From: Marinobacter sp.
GTDB lineage: Bacteria > Pseudomonadota > Gammaproteobacteria > Pseudomonadales > Oleiphilaceae
Assembly (NCBI GenBank): GCA_014359475.1
Contig: JACIZI010000016.1
Location: 1-64,000 of the forward strand
DNA length: 64,000 nucleotides
Reading direction: 5' to 3'
Below the pieces are notes generated by a model. That model was not told where the DNA came from. It saw only the letters and a program-made list of their open reading frames with translations, and searched no databases. The translations under genes and the position numbers were made by a program. Every line of letters begins with the position of its first letter. Positions within the stretch are counted from its first letter, which is position 1. Positions 33,296 through 41,984 of this stretch are shown in pieces.

Positions 33296-34357
33296 ATGTC
33301 TCTACCCAACAATATGCAGGCCCTGGTCTATCAGGGCCCCGGCAAAAAGGAATGGACCACGGCTCCGGTTCCGACCATCCAGCATCCCACGGACGCCATT
33401 ATCCGGGTCACCAGAACCACCATTTGCGGCACCGATCTTCACATTCTCAAGGGTGATGTTCCGGAGGTGACACCCGGACGCATTCTCGGCCACGAGGGCG
33501 TGGGTGTCGTGGAGTCGGTGGGTGACGCCGTCAGCAATTTCAAACCGGGGGACCGGGTGCTGCTTTCCTGCATCACCTCCTGCGGCAAGTGCGGTTACTG
33601 CAAGCAGCAGATGTATTCCCATTGCGCGGACGGCGGCTGGGTTCTGGGCCACCTCATCGACGGCACCCAGGCCGAGTATGTCCGCATCCCCCATGCGGAC
33701 AACAGTATGTATCCCATCCCCGAGGGTGCGGACGAGGAAGCGCTGGTGATGCTCAGCGACATTCTTCCCACCGGCTTTGAAATCGGCGTGCTGTATGGCC
33801 AGGTGAAGCCCGGCGACGTGGTCGCGATCGTCGGCGCCGGGCCGGTTGGCATGGCTGCACTGCTGACGGCCCGGTTCTACTCGCCGGCACGCATCATCAT
33901 GATCGATCTGGACGACAATCGCCTGAGCATGGCCAAAACCTTCGGTGCCACCGACACTCTCAACAGCGGTCAGGGGGACCCCGTGCAGGCCGTCCTCGAC
34001 ATGACCGAGGATGGCGTGGACGTCGCCATTGAGGCGGTGGGGGTACCTCCGACCTTCGACATCTGCCAGAAGATCGTGCGCCCCGGCGGGCATATCGCCA
34101 ATGTCGGCGTGCATGGAACCAAGGTCGACCTGGAGATACAGGATCTCTGGAGCAGGAACGTCACCATCACCACCGGGCTGGTCAACACCAATACCACGCC
34201 CATGCTGCTGAAGACGGTCCAGTCCGGCACGGTCAGCCCCGACCAGCTGATCACCCACCGTTTCGGCTTCGAGGATTTCATGAAAGCCTACGACGTGTTC
34301 GCCAACGCCAGCGAGGAAAAGGCGCTGAAGGTGATCATCAGCAATTGCCCGGCATGA
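33296..34357 (+). CDS. Zinc-dependent alcohol dehydrogenase (MDR family)
   Basis: The 353-residue protein has the catalytic zinc site CGTDLHILKGDVPEV and GHEGVGVVESVG, a structural four-Cys zinc loop (CGKCGYC ... C) and NAD binding through VAIVGAGPVGMAALL (about residue 175). It fits class III/isopropanol-dehydrogenase-like enzymes. The ATG at 33296 has a strong AAGGAGG 15 bases before it (33281-33287). It is alone on the plus strand between two polysaccharide regulators and unrelated to them. The physiological alcohol is unknown. Confidence 0.92.
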   Translation: MSLPNNMQALVYQGPGKKEWTTAPVPTIQHPTDAIIRVTRTTICGTDLHILKGDVPEVTPGRILGHEGVGVVESVGDAVSNFKPGDRVLLSCITSCGKCGYCKQQMYSHCADGGWVLGHLIDGTQAEYVRIPHADNSMYPIPEGADEEALVMLSDILPTGFEIGVLYGQVKPGDVVAIVGAGPVGMAALLTARFYSPARIIMIDLDDNRLSMAKTFGATDTLNSGQGDPVQAVLDMTEDGVDVAIEAVGVPPTFDICQKIVRPGGHIANVGVHGTKVDLEIQDLWSRNVTITTGLVNTNTTPMLLKTVQSGTVSPDQLITHRFGFEDFMKAYDVFANASEEKALKVIISNCPA

Positions 34358-34421
34358 TGTTCTGATCTGAAACACAGGGTCAGGTGACAGCGTTCATCTG
34401 AACCTGTGTCCGTCAACCCCC

Positions 34422-34901
34422 CTACCGCCGAATGGCCGAAACCGGCACCTTCACCCTCTGCTGCTTCTGCATGAAGCTGATCAGCACAATCGCCCTCTCC
34501 TCACCGTCATAAGCCTGGAATATGGCGTTGATGCCCCTGAAAGGCCCGTCATCCAGCTGCACGGGTTCGCCTTCTTTGATCCCTCCGGTTTCGGCCACCT
34601 TGTCCAGGCTGTCCTTGATGTGCCGGATGACCTCATCCCCGATCGGCGCCGGCTTGTTGGCAAAGCTGACCACACGGATAACGCCCCGGGTGGAGCGGAG
34701 CCTGGCCCAGACGGGGTTGGTTTGCTCAAGGTTGATGAAGAGGTAACCGGGAAACAGGGGTTCGAGTCTTTTGGTGCGTTTACCGGCCCTGATTTTTTCC
34801 ACCTCGATCTTGGGGAAGAAACAGGGAATGTCCTGGTTCTGGAGGTGCTGCAGGGCGCGGTCGCCCTGGGCGGGTTTGTGCTGGAGGGCGTACCAGGTCA
34901 T
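34422..34901 (-). CDS. rfaH: Transcription antiterminator RfaH
   Basis: The 159-residue NusG paralogue has WYALQHKPAQGDRALQHLQN at the start, CFFPKIEVEKIRAGKRTKRL and EPLFPGYLFINLE, then the KOW-type C-terminal region ending RVKVPVSAIRR. RfaH binds ops elements on the non-template strand and increases expression of long surface-polysaccharide operons by suppressing polarity. The closest ops match is in wzi (32824-32835). Two relics of other rfaH copies are at 33112 and 44505. Confidence 0.93.
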   Translation of the reverse strand: MTWYALQHKPAQGDRALQHLQNQDIPCFFPKIEVEKIRAGKRTKRLEPLFPGYLFINLEQTNPVWARLRSTRGVIRVVSFANKPAPIGDEVIRHIKDSLDKVAETGGIKEGEPVQLDDGPFRGINAIFQAYDGEERAIVLISFMQKQQRVKVPVSAIRR

Positions 34902-34925
34902 GGGGTGACTCCCTCTGAGATTCTT

Positions 34926-35687
34926 TCAGGCATTGGAACTGGCAATAAAGAAAGGGTTGTAGATATCCTCTTTGCCGTAGCGTAACGGCTCGCCTTCCAG
35001 GGTATCAACCCGGCCGCCGGCCGCAAGGAGGACGGCGTGGGCGGCACCGGTGTCCCATTCGCAGGTGGGGCCGAGGCGCGGGTACAGGTCTGCCCTGCCT
35101 TCGGCGATGCGGCAGAATTTGAGGGAGCTGCCGGCCTGCACCAGTTCATGCTCGCCCAGCTGGTCGATGAAGGCGCGGGTTTCGTCGTTCAGGTGATTCT
35201 TGCTGGCGACGATGCGTTTGACACGCCGGGGGCCTGCCACGCGGATGGGGTGGGTTTGGCCGTCCCGGGTGCGCTTGAAAGCCCCCTCACCCTGCGCGCC
35301 CCAATACACTTCATGCTGGGCCGGTACGGTGACCACGCCCAGAACCGGCACGCCATCCTCGATCAGTGCGACGTTGACGGTGAACTCGCCGGTACGCTGG
35401 GTGAAGTCCCTGGTGCCATCAATGGGATCAATCAGCCAGAAACGCTTCCAGTGTTTGCGCTCCTCCCAGGGGATGCTTTTGCCCTCTTCGGAGAGCACCG
35501 GGATGTCCGGGCCGATGTTGCGCAGCCCCGCGACCAGTACTTCATGGCTGGCGATATCCGCCGCGGTGATCGGCGATTTGTCTTCCTTGTAGTCGACTTT
35601 GAAATCCGACTGGTAGATGTGCAGAACCCGCTCGCTGGCCTCTTCCGCTACCCTGATAACATCCGGGAGGATGGAACTGTAGTGCAT
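34926..35687 (-). CDS. cysQ: 3'(2'),5'-bisphosphate nucleotidase CysQ
   Basis: The 253-residue inositol-monophosphatase-fold protein has DKSPITAADIASHEVL, the metal site WLIDPIDGTRDF (about residues 82-93) and CEWDTGAAHAVLLAAGG (about 205-221). CysQ removes the 3' phosphate of PAP from sulfate assimilation. Length is normal. Nothing links it to the glycan genes except position. Confidence 0.95.
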   Translation of the reverse strand: MHYSSILPDVIRVAEEASERVLHIYQSDFKVDYKEDKSPITAADIASHEVLVAGLRNIGPDIPVLSEEGKSIPWEERKHWKRFWLIDPIDGTRDFTQRTGEFTVNVALIEDGVPVLGVVTVPAQHEVYWGAQGEGAFKRTRDGQTHPIRVAGPRRVKRIVASKNHLNDETRAFIDQLGEHELVQAGSSLKFCRIAEGRADLYPRLGPTCEWDTGAAHAVLLAAGGRVDTLEGEPLRYGKEDIYNPFFIASSNA

Positions 35688-35752
35688 GCTGATTGCCTTG
35701 GTCCGTCAGATGATCGGGAAATGGTAACAAATTTCGGGCCATTCAGGTTGCC

Positions 35753-36178
35753 TCAGCGCGCCACGCGCCGTTTTTCGATCACCTCGAATATCACCATGCC
35801 TGCCACCATCGCCAGCACGAACACAAGGCCCTTTTGGTACCCTGCCCCGAGCGCTACCAGGGAAGGCCCCGGGCAGAATCCCGCCAATCCCCAGCCGGCA
35901 CCGAACATCAGGCTGCCAATCACCAGGCGCTTGTCGATATGGGTCTTGTTGGGGATGGCGAACTCCCGGCCCAGCAGTGTAAAAGGCCGCTTGCCGGCCC
36001 ATTGGAACGCGACGATACCCACCACAATGGCCCCACCCATAACCAGCGCCAGGGAAGGATCCCACCGCCCGGCCAGGTCCAGGAAGCCCAGTACCTTCTC
36101 AGGGTTTGCCATGCCACTGAGCAGCAGGCCGAAACCGAATACCAGTCCGGCAATCAGAGATGCAATCGTGTAAGCCAT
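35753..36178 (-). CDS. YeeE/YedE-type membrane protein (half transporter)
   Basis: This is a 141-residue, four-helix protein with the cysteine motif GAGWGLAGFCPGPSLVALG (about residues 93-111). It belongs to the YeeE/YedE (DUF6691, PmpB-like) family, thought to move sulfur compounds such as thiosulfate. I chose the ATG at 36178, 11 bp after the upstream partner. The neighbouring 36190-36621 is its partner. Confidence 0.88.
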   Translation of the reverse strand: MAYTIASLIAGLVFGFGLLLSGMANPEKVLGFLDLAGRWDPSLALVMGGAIVVGIVAFQWAGKRPFTLLGREFAIPNKTHIDKRLVIGSLMFGAGWGLAGFCPGPSLVALGAGYQKGLVFVLAMVAGMVIFEVIEKRRVAR

Positions 36179-36189
36179 GAGTCGCTCCT

Positions 36190-36621
36190 TCAGATGATGT
36201 GGCGGACGATGTAGACAGTGATGAACCCGGCCGCCATGAAGCTGAGCGTGGCAACCAGGGAGCGCGGGGAAAAGCGGGACAGGCCACACACACCATGGCC
36301 ACTGGTGCACCCGGAGCCATAGCGGGTACCGATGCCAACCAGCAGCCCGGCGCAGATCAGCACCGGGTAGCCGGCATTAATTTCAATGGCGGGCAACGGG
36401 CCGGCCATCATCCAGAGCACCGGTGCCAGGACAAGGCCGCCGATGAAGGCAATCCGCCAGGGAAGATCGGCACCTCTTGTAGTCAAAAGGCTGCCAAGTA
36501 TTCCGCTGATGCCCGCAATGCGGCCGTTGAACATCAGCAAAATGGCTGCGGCCACGCCAATCAGTGCGCCGCCGGCCAATGCAGTCCAGGGGGTAAACTG
36601 CGACCAGGCAATATCGATCAT
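36190..36621 (-). CDS. YeeE/YedE-type membrane protein (partner half)
   Basis: The 143-residue membrane protein has [20 protein letters not shown], the Cys motif [20 protein letters not shown] (about residues 102-121) and a final helix. Two small Cys-bearing halves side by side make the PmpA/PmpB-type arrangement of sulfur transporters. It is the first gene of the two-gene operon. Confidence 0.88.
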   Translation of the reverse strand: MIDIAWSQFTPWTALAGGALIGVAAAILLMFNGRIAGISGILGSLLTTRGADLPWRIAFIGGLVLAPVLWMMAGPLPAIEINAGYPVLICAGLLVGIGTRYGSGCTSGHGVCGLSRFSPRSLVATLSFMAAGFITVYIVRHII

Positions 36622-36766
36622 GAATGCTCCTCAGGTTAGCCAGTATCAGGCTGATGATAACACAGCGGGATTGGGGGCAGACTCCGCGAATTTTCGGAAA
36701 ACGACAGGGGGTCTGACCGCATTTTCTGTTATGTTCAGGATACGTTACAGCATGAAAGGAGATGGT

Positions 36767-38128
36767 ATGCGGCTGAAGTTTCTGGGTGGTGCGGATACGG
36801 TGACCGGCTCGCGGTATCTGTTGTCGGATGACAGGCACCGGTTGCTGGTGGATTGCGGGATGTACCAGGGAGTGAAAAATCTGCGCAAACGCAATTGGGC
36901 ACCGTTCCCGGTGGAGCCTTCGTCCATCAATGCGGTGGTGCTGACCCACGCGCATATTGATCACACCGGCTATCTGCCCGCGCTGGTGAAAAATGGCTTT
37001 ACCGGCAAGATCTACTGCACCAAAGGCACCCATGACCTGTGCAAGGTGCTGCTGCCGGATGCGGCTTACCTGCAGGAAGAGGATGCCAAATACGCCTTCC
37101 GCAAGAAGTTCTCCAAACATGAGAAACCGGAGCCGCTGTTCACCCGGAAGGATGCACAGAAGGCGCTGGAGCATTTTGAGTCCGTGCACTACCACGAAAC
37201 CTTCGAGCCGGTGCGCGGCATGGAAGTGCACTTCACACCCGCGGGGCATATCATCGGCTCCTCCTGCGTGCATGTGCACGAGAAAAGCAGCAATCGCACA
37301 ATCGTCTTCTCCGGTGATGTGGGGCGGCAGGATGACGTGATCATGCGCGCGCCGGAGCCCATCAGCAAAGCGGACGTACTGGTGTGCGAATCCACCTACG
37401 GCGACCGCCGGCACGAGACCAGCAATCCCGAGCAGGAGCTGGAAGAGATTATCACCCGCACCGCAGGCCGTGGCGGCCTGACATTGCTGCCCGCCTTCGC
37501 CGTGGGAAGAGCACAGATGCTGCTGTACCTGATCCACAAGCTGATGAGCGAGAAGCGCATCCCCAAAATGCCCGTGTACCTGAACAGCCCCATGGCCATC
37601 CGCGCCACGGAGATTTTCTGCCGTCACCACAAAGAGCACAAGCTGAGCGCCCAGCAGTGCGAGTTCATCGACGACAAAACCACCTTCGTGCGCACCGTGG
37701 ACGAGTCCATCGAGCTGAACACCGTACGCTACCCCTGCATCATCGTCTCCGCCAGCGGCATGGCCAGTGGTGGCCGGGTATTACACCACCTGAAAACCCT
37801 GCTGCCCAATCCGCGCAACAGCGTGGTGTTTGCCGGCTTCCAGGCACCGGGCACACGGGGCGATGCGTTGGTTAATGGTGCCGAGTCTGTAAAAATTCAC
37901 GGCGAGCACTGGCCGGTGAAAGCAGAAATCCACAACATGAGCTCCCTCTCCGCCCACGGCGATTACAAAGAAATTCTCGCCTGGCTGGACCAGGGACAGC
38001 TGGACCCGGGCAAGGTGTACATCACCCATGGCGAGCCAGTGGCTGCGGATGTAATGCGCAAGCGGGTGCGGGATCAGTTTGGCTGGGATGTTGAGGTGGC
38101 GGAGTTGTTTGAGGAGGTGGAGGTTTGA
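36767..38128 (+). CDS. MBL-fold/beta-CASP RNA-processing-type hydrolase (paralogue 2)
   Basis: The 453-residue protein begins LKFLGGADTVTGSRYLL and has LTHAHIDHTGYLPALV (zinc site, about residues 64-79), GHIIGSSCVHV, IVFSGDVGRQDD, ESTYGDRRHE, PAFAVGRAQMLLYLI, SASGMASGGRVLHHLK and SSLSAHGDYKEIL. This is the same family as 20953-22332 but a separate branch. The ATG at 36767 follows AAAGGAGA. Its last ~75 codons' end region (38054-38128) is duplicated at 40631-40705. Confidence 0.92.
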   Translation: MRLKFLGGADTVTGSRYLLSDDRHRLLVDCGMYQGVKNLRKRNWAPFPVEPSSINAVVLTHAHIDHTGYLPALVKNGFTGKIYCTKGTHDLCKVLLPDAAYLQEEDAKYAFRKKFSKHEKPEPLFTRKDAQKALEHFESVHYHETFEPVRGMEVHFTPAGHIIGSSCVHVHEKSSNRTIVFSGDVGRQDDVIMRAPEPISKADVLVCESTYGDRRHETSNPEQELEEIITRTAGRGGLTLLPAFAVGRAQMLLYLIHKLMSEKRIPKMPVYLNSPMAIRATEIFCRHHKEHKLSAQQCEFIDDKTTFVRTVDESIELNTVRYPCIIVSASGMASGGRVLHHLKTLLPNPRNSVVFAGFQAPGTRGDALVNGAESVKIHGEHWPVKAEIHNMSSLSAHGDYKEILAWLDQGQLDPGKVYITHGEPVAADVMRKRVRDQFGWDVEVAELFEEVEV

Positions 38129-38160
38129 GCAGTCTGCGGCGCGAGGCGGGTGCCTGTCCA
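38054..38160 (+). repeat. Direct repeat, left copy: beta-CASP 3' end plus 11-mer
   Basis: The last ~75 bp of the beta-CASP gene and ~30 bp beyond its stop, up to and including GTGCCTGTCCA, recur at 40631-40735 with only a few differences. The two copies flank the Rpn and Y1-transposase genes. Confidence 0.9.
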
Positions 38161-38520
38161 CATAGAGGGGGCGGGTGCCTGTCCACATAGTAGAGGGGGC
38201 GGGTGCCTGTCCACATAGAGTGGTGCTGGGGCGGGTGCCTGTCTGCTGGTGCTGGGGCGTGGGGCGGGTGCCTGTCCACATAGTGGGGCGGGTGCCTGCT
38301 TAGGGCGGGTGCCTGTCCATGGCCATCCGTTCAGAAACTGGGGCGGGTGCCTGTCCACATAGTACTTCGGGCGGGCATGGGTAGGGCGGGTGCCTGTCCA
38401 TGGCCATCCGTTCAGAAACGGCGAGGCGAGTGCCTGTCCATGCCCGGAAAGAGTGCCGGAAAGAGTGCCTGTCCATGTACAGTCGGTACAGTCGGTACAG
38501 TCGTACTGATTGGCATTTCA
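38143..38520 (+). repeat. GTGCCTGTCCA cluster 3 (nine exact and two broken copies)
   Basis: Units are mostly GGGGCGGGTGCCTGTCCA plus CATAG, mixed with pieces such as CTGGTGCTGGGGCG, ATGGCCATCCGTTCAGAAAC (twice) and a terminal triple of TACAGTCGG. Two copies are broken (GTGCCTGTCTGC, GTGCCTGCTTAGG). All copies are in one orientation. It fills the gap between the beta-CASP gene and rpn and encodes nothing credible. Confidence 0.92.
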
Positions 38521-38525
38521 GTGAC

Positions 38526-39395
38526 TCAATGCTTCGTTTCAGAGCGAAGTTTGGCAACAGACTCAACAGGCAAGCCCGAAATTTCAGCAATCATCATGTC
38601 ATCCATTTCAGTGCGACTAATCAGGTTACAGGCAGTCTCCCTCATGGTTTCCGTCCGTCCTTCCATCCGTCCTTCCATCCGTCCACGCTTCTCAGCATCG
38701 TTCAATAACGACACTTCATCCCGAAGTGCCCTCTCCCGCACAAATGCAAGACGACGAGCCTCCTCATCCGCACTGAGCTCTCGGATGCGGCTCATTGCCT
38801 TCTTAACCGGTTCATGTTCCACATCAGCCATGGTCAACTCCTCCCGCCAGTGCTTGAAAAACGTGATCCAGGCGCGTATCGGGCCGTCCGGCAGGACCAA
38901 ACGATCCGCCTTGTTCAGTTCGATCAGGTTCATCTGCAAAATGTTTCCGAGGGAAACCTCCGGCTGGATTTCATCCCGCATTTCAAAGCGCCAGATCGCT
39001 TGTTGCCGTTCATTCCCGGTATCGGTGAACAGATCAAAATCCAGCAGATGCAATCCTACCGAGGCACGCAGTTCCTGATAATCTTCGCCGCCACTCAGCT
39101 GAGTGCCCAGCGTACGTGCCAGATAAAACAGTCCCCGCTTGTGCCAGGCACCGTAGCGTCGAACCTGTACTTCCACATTATAGCAGTGGCCGTCGCCATC
39201 ACGCGCCAGCACATCCAGAATGATGTACTTGCCAGTGAGCTCGGAGGGCTCAATGGTCGGGTTCAGGATCTCCACGGACGCGATATCCGGCAAATCCGGG
39301 CGCAGATCATTGATCAGATCCACCAACAGGTCCGGTGCCTCAGCAAATAACCGCTTGAACACGTAGTCGTTGGTGGGATCCAGTAAATCGCTCAT
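38526..39395 (-). CDS. Rpn-family nuclease (recombination-promoting, PD-(D/E)XK)
   Basis: The 289-residue protein begins with DPTNDYVFKRLFAEAPDLLV and has the nuclease core LDVLARDGDGHCYNVEVQV (Asp ... Glu-x-Gln, about residues 60-78), then RGLFYLARTLGTQL. Rpn proteins are metal-dependent DNA nucleases; RpnA promotes RecA-independent recombination, and some act in phage defence. The C-terminus has a short tandem GRMEGRMEGR repeat and ends MIAEISGLPVESVAKLRSE, similar to the second Rpn at 47037. An internal ~190-bp piece is duplicated at 46846-47034. It lies directly beside the Y1 transposase. Confidence 0.88.
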   Translation of the reverse strand: MSDLLDPTNDYVFKRLFAEAPDLLVDLINDLRPDLPDIASVEILNPTIEPSELTGKYIILDVLARDGDGHCYNVEVQVRRYGAWHKRGLFYLARTLGTQLSGGEDYQELRASVGLHLLDFDLFTDTGNERQQAIWRFEMRDEIQPEVSLGNILQMNLIELNKADRLVLPDGPIRAWITFFKHWREELTMADVEHEPVKKAMSRIRELSADEEARRLAFVRERALRDEVSLLNDAEKRGRMEGRMEGRTETMRETACNLISRTEMDDMMIAEISGLPVESVAKLRSETKH

Positions 39396-39601
39396 GCGCC
39401 CTCCTGAATGGCTCTGAATCAGTCTACCACAGCGCCGGTTTTCTGGATTGGTCGGCCGGTTTCATGGCTCTCTCCACTGAAGGGCTGTTTATACAGTATT
39501 TTATACAGTATTATTGGAGCGGACCTGCGCTAAAGCAAACATAGCCACACTTATACACACCAAAGGACGTGTCAACAGCCACGGAAGACAAGGATTTCCC
39601 C

Positions 39602-40561
39602 ATGCCAAAAGCCAGAGCAGAGCTCGTCTGTGTTTCGGACACCCCCTTCTACCACGTGATTTCGCGCTGCGTGCGCCACACCTTCCTGTGTGGGCAGGAC
39701 CATGCAACCGGACGCTGCTACGAGCATCGGCGGGGCTGGATTGAAGAGCGAATCCGGTTGCTGGCGTCGGTGTTTGCGGTGGACGTGGCCGCTTATGCAG
39801 TGATGTCGAACCATTACCACCTGGTGGTGAAACTCAGCCCGGATGAGGTGGAACCGTGGAGCATGGATGAAGTGCTTGCTCGCTGGTGCAGCCTTTACAA
39901 GGGGCCACCCTTAGTCCAACGATACCTCCGGGGGGATGAACTATGCGCCGCAGAACTTCGACGGGTTGAGACGTATGCGGAAACCTTCCGACAGCGGTTG
40001 GCCGATCTGAGCTGGTTTATGAAGTGCCTGAACGAGCCGATTGCGAGGCAGGCCAACCGCGAAGATGAGTGCACCGGACATTTCTGGGAAAGCCGCTTCA
40101 AGTCCCAGGCACTGGACACCGAAGAAGCCCTTCTGTCCTGCATGGCCTACGTTGACCTGAACCCCATTCGGGCCGCGATGGCGGAAACACCCGAGACTTC
40201 CGAGCACACCAGCATCAAAGAACGCATCCGCCCCGGCTTTAATCTGGCGGAAGCCATTGCACGGCAAATGGAGCAGCAGGCGTTGAATGATTTCTCCGTG
40301 CCGTTGAAACCGCTGCTGAGCTTTGAAGGCGTGATTCGCAAGGGCTTTCAGCGCGGCCTACTGTTCAGCTTCGAAGACTACCTGGAACTGGTCGATTGTA
40401 CCGGCCGGATCAGCCGGAACGACAAGCGCGGCGTTATTAATGAAAACGCATTGCCGATCCTGGAACGGTTGAACCTGGACCCGGGGCGGTGGTGCGAGCG
40501 GGCCACGCGCTTTGAAGCGACGTACCAGGATTACCGCAAGGAACGCCGACGAGCGGCTTGA
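39602..40561 (+). CDS. REP-associated-type Y1 (HUH) transposase
   Basis: The 319-residue protein begins VCVSDTPFYHVISRCVRHTF, has the HUH motif HYH at residues 71-73 (AVMSNHYHLVVKL), EHRRGWIEERI and, at about 160-190, GHFWESRFKSQAL and YVDLNPIRAAM with candidate nucleophile Tyr183. This is the IS200-like Y1_Tnp family of REP-associated tyrosine transposases (RAYTs), usually single-copy genes that act on short dispersed repeats. It lies inside the ~105-bp direct repeats and is flanked by GTGCCTGTCCA clusters, so those words are its likely substrates (inference). I set the start at the ATG 39602. Confidence 0.85.
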   Translation: MPKARAELVCVSDTPFYHVISRCVRHTFLCGQDHATGRCYEHRRGWIEERIRLLASVFAVDVAAYAVMSNHYHLVVKLSPDEVEPWSMDEVLARWCSLYKGPPLVQRYLRGDELCAAELRRVETYAETFRQRLADLSWFMKCLNEPIARQANREDECTGHFWESRFKSQALDTEEALLSCMAYVDLNPIRAAMAETPETSEHTSIKERIRPGFNLAEAIARQMEQQALNDFSVPLKPLLSFEGVIRKGFQRGLLFSFEDYLELVDCTGRISRNDKRGVINENALPILERLNLDPGRWCERATRFEATYQDYRKERRRAA

Positions 40562-40589
40562 CCCCCTCTCCTTTCATACTGTTCCTCAG

Positions 40590-40740
40590 AAGCAGGCGAG
40601 TGCCTGTCCATGGCCACATCCATGGCCACAATGCAAGCGGGTGCGGAATCAGTTTGGCTGGGATGTTGAGGTGGCGGAGTTGTTTGAGGAGGTGGAGGTT
40701 TGAGCTGTCTGCGGCGTGAGGCGGGTGCCTGTCCATCATT
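40590..40740 (+). repeat. GTGCCTGTCCA cluster 4 with right copy of the beta-CASP 3'-end repeat
   Basis: An 11-mer at about 40596 is followed by a duplicated ATGGCCACA pair. 40631-40735 then repeats the 3' end of the beta-CASP gene (compare 38054-38160) and ends in a second 11-mer. The cluster separates the transposase from the RES toxin gene. Confidence 0.9.
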
Positions 40741-40757
40741 GATCAAATACTCCTCTA

Positions 40758-41234
40758 TCACTTTTGTTTGGCCAACCTGGGATCGTAGCGAAAGTCGTGA
40801 ATGGTTCCGACCTGGATGTTTTCAAAATCCGGGTGCCCAGGGCGAAGAATCACATTCCGCTCGCCTGGAATGAGGACGCTAGGCAGCGATAGCCCCAAGG
40901 ATACATCCGAGTCGATCCACTCATCCCCAATCGCCGCCAACTCAGGGTTGTTGGGGCGTTTCCAGTCCACTGGCAGAGCACCTTCGTCCAGGGCCACGAC
41001 CATATCCTCCGGCACGGAGATCCGCAGGTACTTGTAGGGAGCCAGCACTTCGTTGGGGACATGTACCAGTAGTTCGAAAGCCGCAAGAGAGAGGGTCTCC
41101 GACAAATACACAATCCGACTTCCCGGGCTGTTCCAGCGACCGCCGTGGAGCGCAGCGCCTTCACCGGAGAGCATCTTCCTTGTGCTGGTCGCATGTTCCG
41201 GCGCGCAGATCCGGTAAAGGTTCAGCAAGCTCAC
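40758..41234 (-). CDS. RES-domain toxin
   Basis: The 158-residue protein has LNLYRICAPEHA, the RES-type GRWNSPGSRIVYLSETLSLA (about residues 30-50, with Arg and Tyr, and Glu further on) and IPGERNVILRPGHPDF near the C-terminus. RES toxins of RES-Xre systems degrade NAD+. It overlaps the antitoxin by 4 bp (ATGA). Repeat clusters lie on both sides of the operon. Confidence 0.92.
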   Translation of the reverse strand: MSLLNLYRICAPEHATSTRKMLSGEGAALHGGRWNSPGSRIVYLSETLSLAAFELLVHVPNEVLAPYKYLRISVPEDMVVALDEGALPVDWKRPNNPELAAIGDEWIDSDVSLGLSLPSVLIPGERNVILRPGHPDFENIQVGTIHDFRYDPRLAKQK

Positions 41235-41770
41235 GATGGGATGCCGTGCTCAATTCGCCCAATCAGTGTCTCTACTTCATGGGCCCCGTGTTCTGTCGCA
41301 GCGTGGCGAAGCGGGGTTTCGCCATTGAACGCGTAGGCCGGGGTGTTAAGCCATTTCCGGGTGGCATCTGCGTCACCATGGAATAGCTTGGTGGCCAAAG
41401 TGTAAAGCCGTGTGTAACGATATACCCGGTCGGCTTCGTCCGCCCGGAGCGTGCCCGCTTGCTTTCGGCGACCGAAAGTTGTCTGCGTGATTCCCAGCAG
41501 CTTGAGCATTTCCTCCTGAGTGGATTTCAGCCAGTTTGCCAGGGTAACCACGGCTTCCGCCGGCACCTGGCCAGACACGATCACCTGTTTGGTGGATGAA
41601 TTATCCAGCCTGGCCCCTTTCGCCCGGATCAGCTCCCGGAATACCAGGTCGACGTTCGTTGAGCGGATCTCACCATTCTTGAGGACGACACGGATTTTTC
41701 GACTGGGCTTGAACACAGCCGGCTGCTTACTCCGTCCCAATGGCAACGCTGCGGTGTTGTCTGTATTCAT
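41231..41770 (-). CDS. Xre/MbcA/ParS-type antitoxin of the RES module
   Basis: The 179-residue protein has a basic N-terminal half with RKIRVVLKNGEIRSTNVDLV and a helix-turn-helix-like segment MLKLLGITQTTFGRRKQAGT. It ends with the toxin-binding part YTLATKLFHGDADATRKWLN, TPAYAFNGETPLRHAATE and HEVETLIGRIEHG, typical of the DUF2384 antitoxins. It is the first gene of the pair. Confidence 0.92.
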   Translation of the reverse strand: MNTDNTAALPLGRSKQPAVFKPSRKIRVVLKNGEIRSTNVDLVFRELIRAKGARLDNSSTKQVIVSGQVPAEAVVTLANWLKSTQEEMLKLLGITQTTFGRRKQAGTLRADEADRVYRYTRLYTLATKLFHGDADATRKWLNTPAYAFNGETPLRHAATEHGAHEVETLIGRIEHGIPS

Positions 41771-41864
41771 TTGGATGGTTCTCTTTACCCATTTGGCTTT
41801 ATTCTAGTGATAAATGCTGCTTTGTTCCATACCTACCCTCCCTCCACAGAAGCCCGGTCAGGCA

Positions 41865-41945
41865 GTCAGGCGAGTGCCTGTCCACCGATCTAACCGATCT
41901 ATGAGTGCCTGTCCACGATCTGTCTGTCCACGATCTATGAGGCCC
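41865..41945 (+). repeat. GTGCCTGTCCA cluster 5
   Basis: It holds two full 11-mers and a partial CTGTCTGTCCACG. The unit CGATCTAACCGATCTATGAG repeats short pieces of itself (CCGATCT, CACGATCT twice). It separates RES-Xre from the second HEPN/MNT pair; the nearby 41776-41865 is unremarkable. Confidence 0.88.
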
Positions 41946-41984
41946 CGTGCATTTTTCAGAAAAACGGCAGGGGGTCTGATCTCA

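Noticed and set aside
34415-34427. Second ops element at the end of rfaH (GGCGGTAGGGG)
   Set aside because: Only the first eight bases agree and it lies at the stop codon, after which no glycan operon follows in that direction before wzi.
36386-36766. N-terminal extension of the second beta-CASP protein
   Set aside because: The extension runs over the YeeE gene on the other strand; the ATG at 36767 has a good ribosome site and gives the normal family start.
38150-38360. Proline/His-rich MDRHPP reading frames
   Set aside because: They come from reverse translation of GGCGGGTGCCTGTCCA units and have no ribosome site or homology.
39490-39520. LexA-type SOS box before the Y1 transposase
   Set aside because: There are TATACAGTATT repeats and CTGT/ACAG words, but the spacing does not fit CTGT-N8-ACAG.
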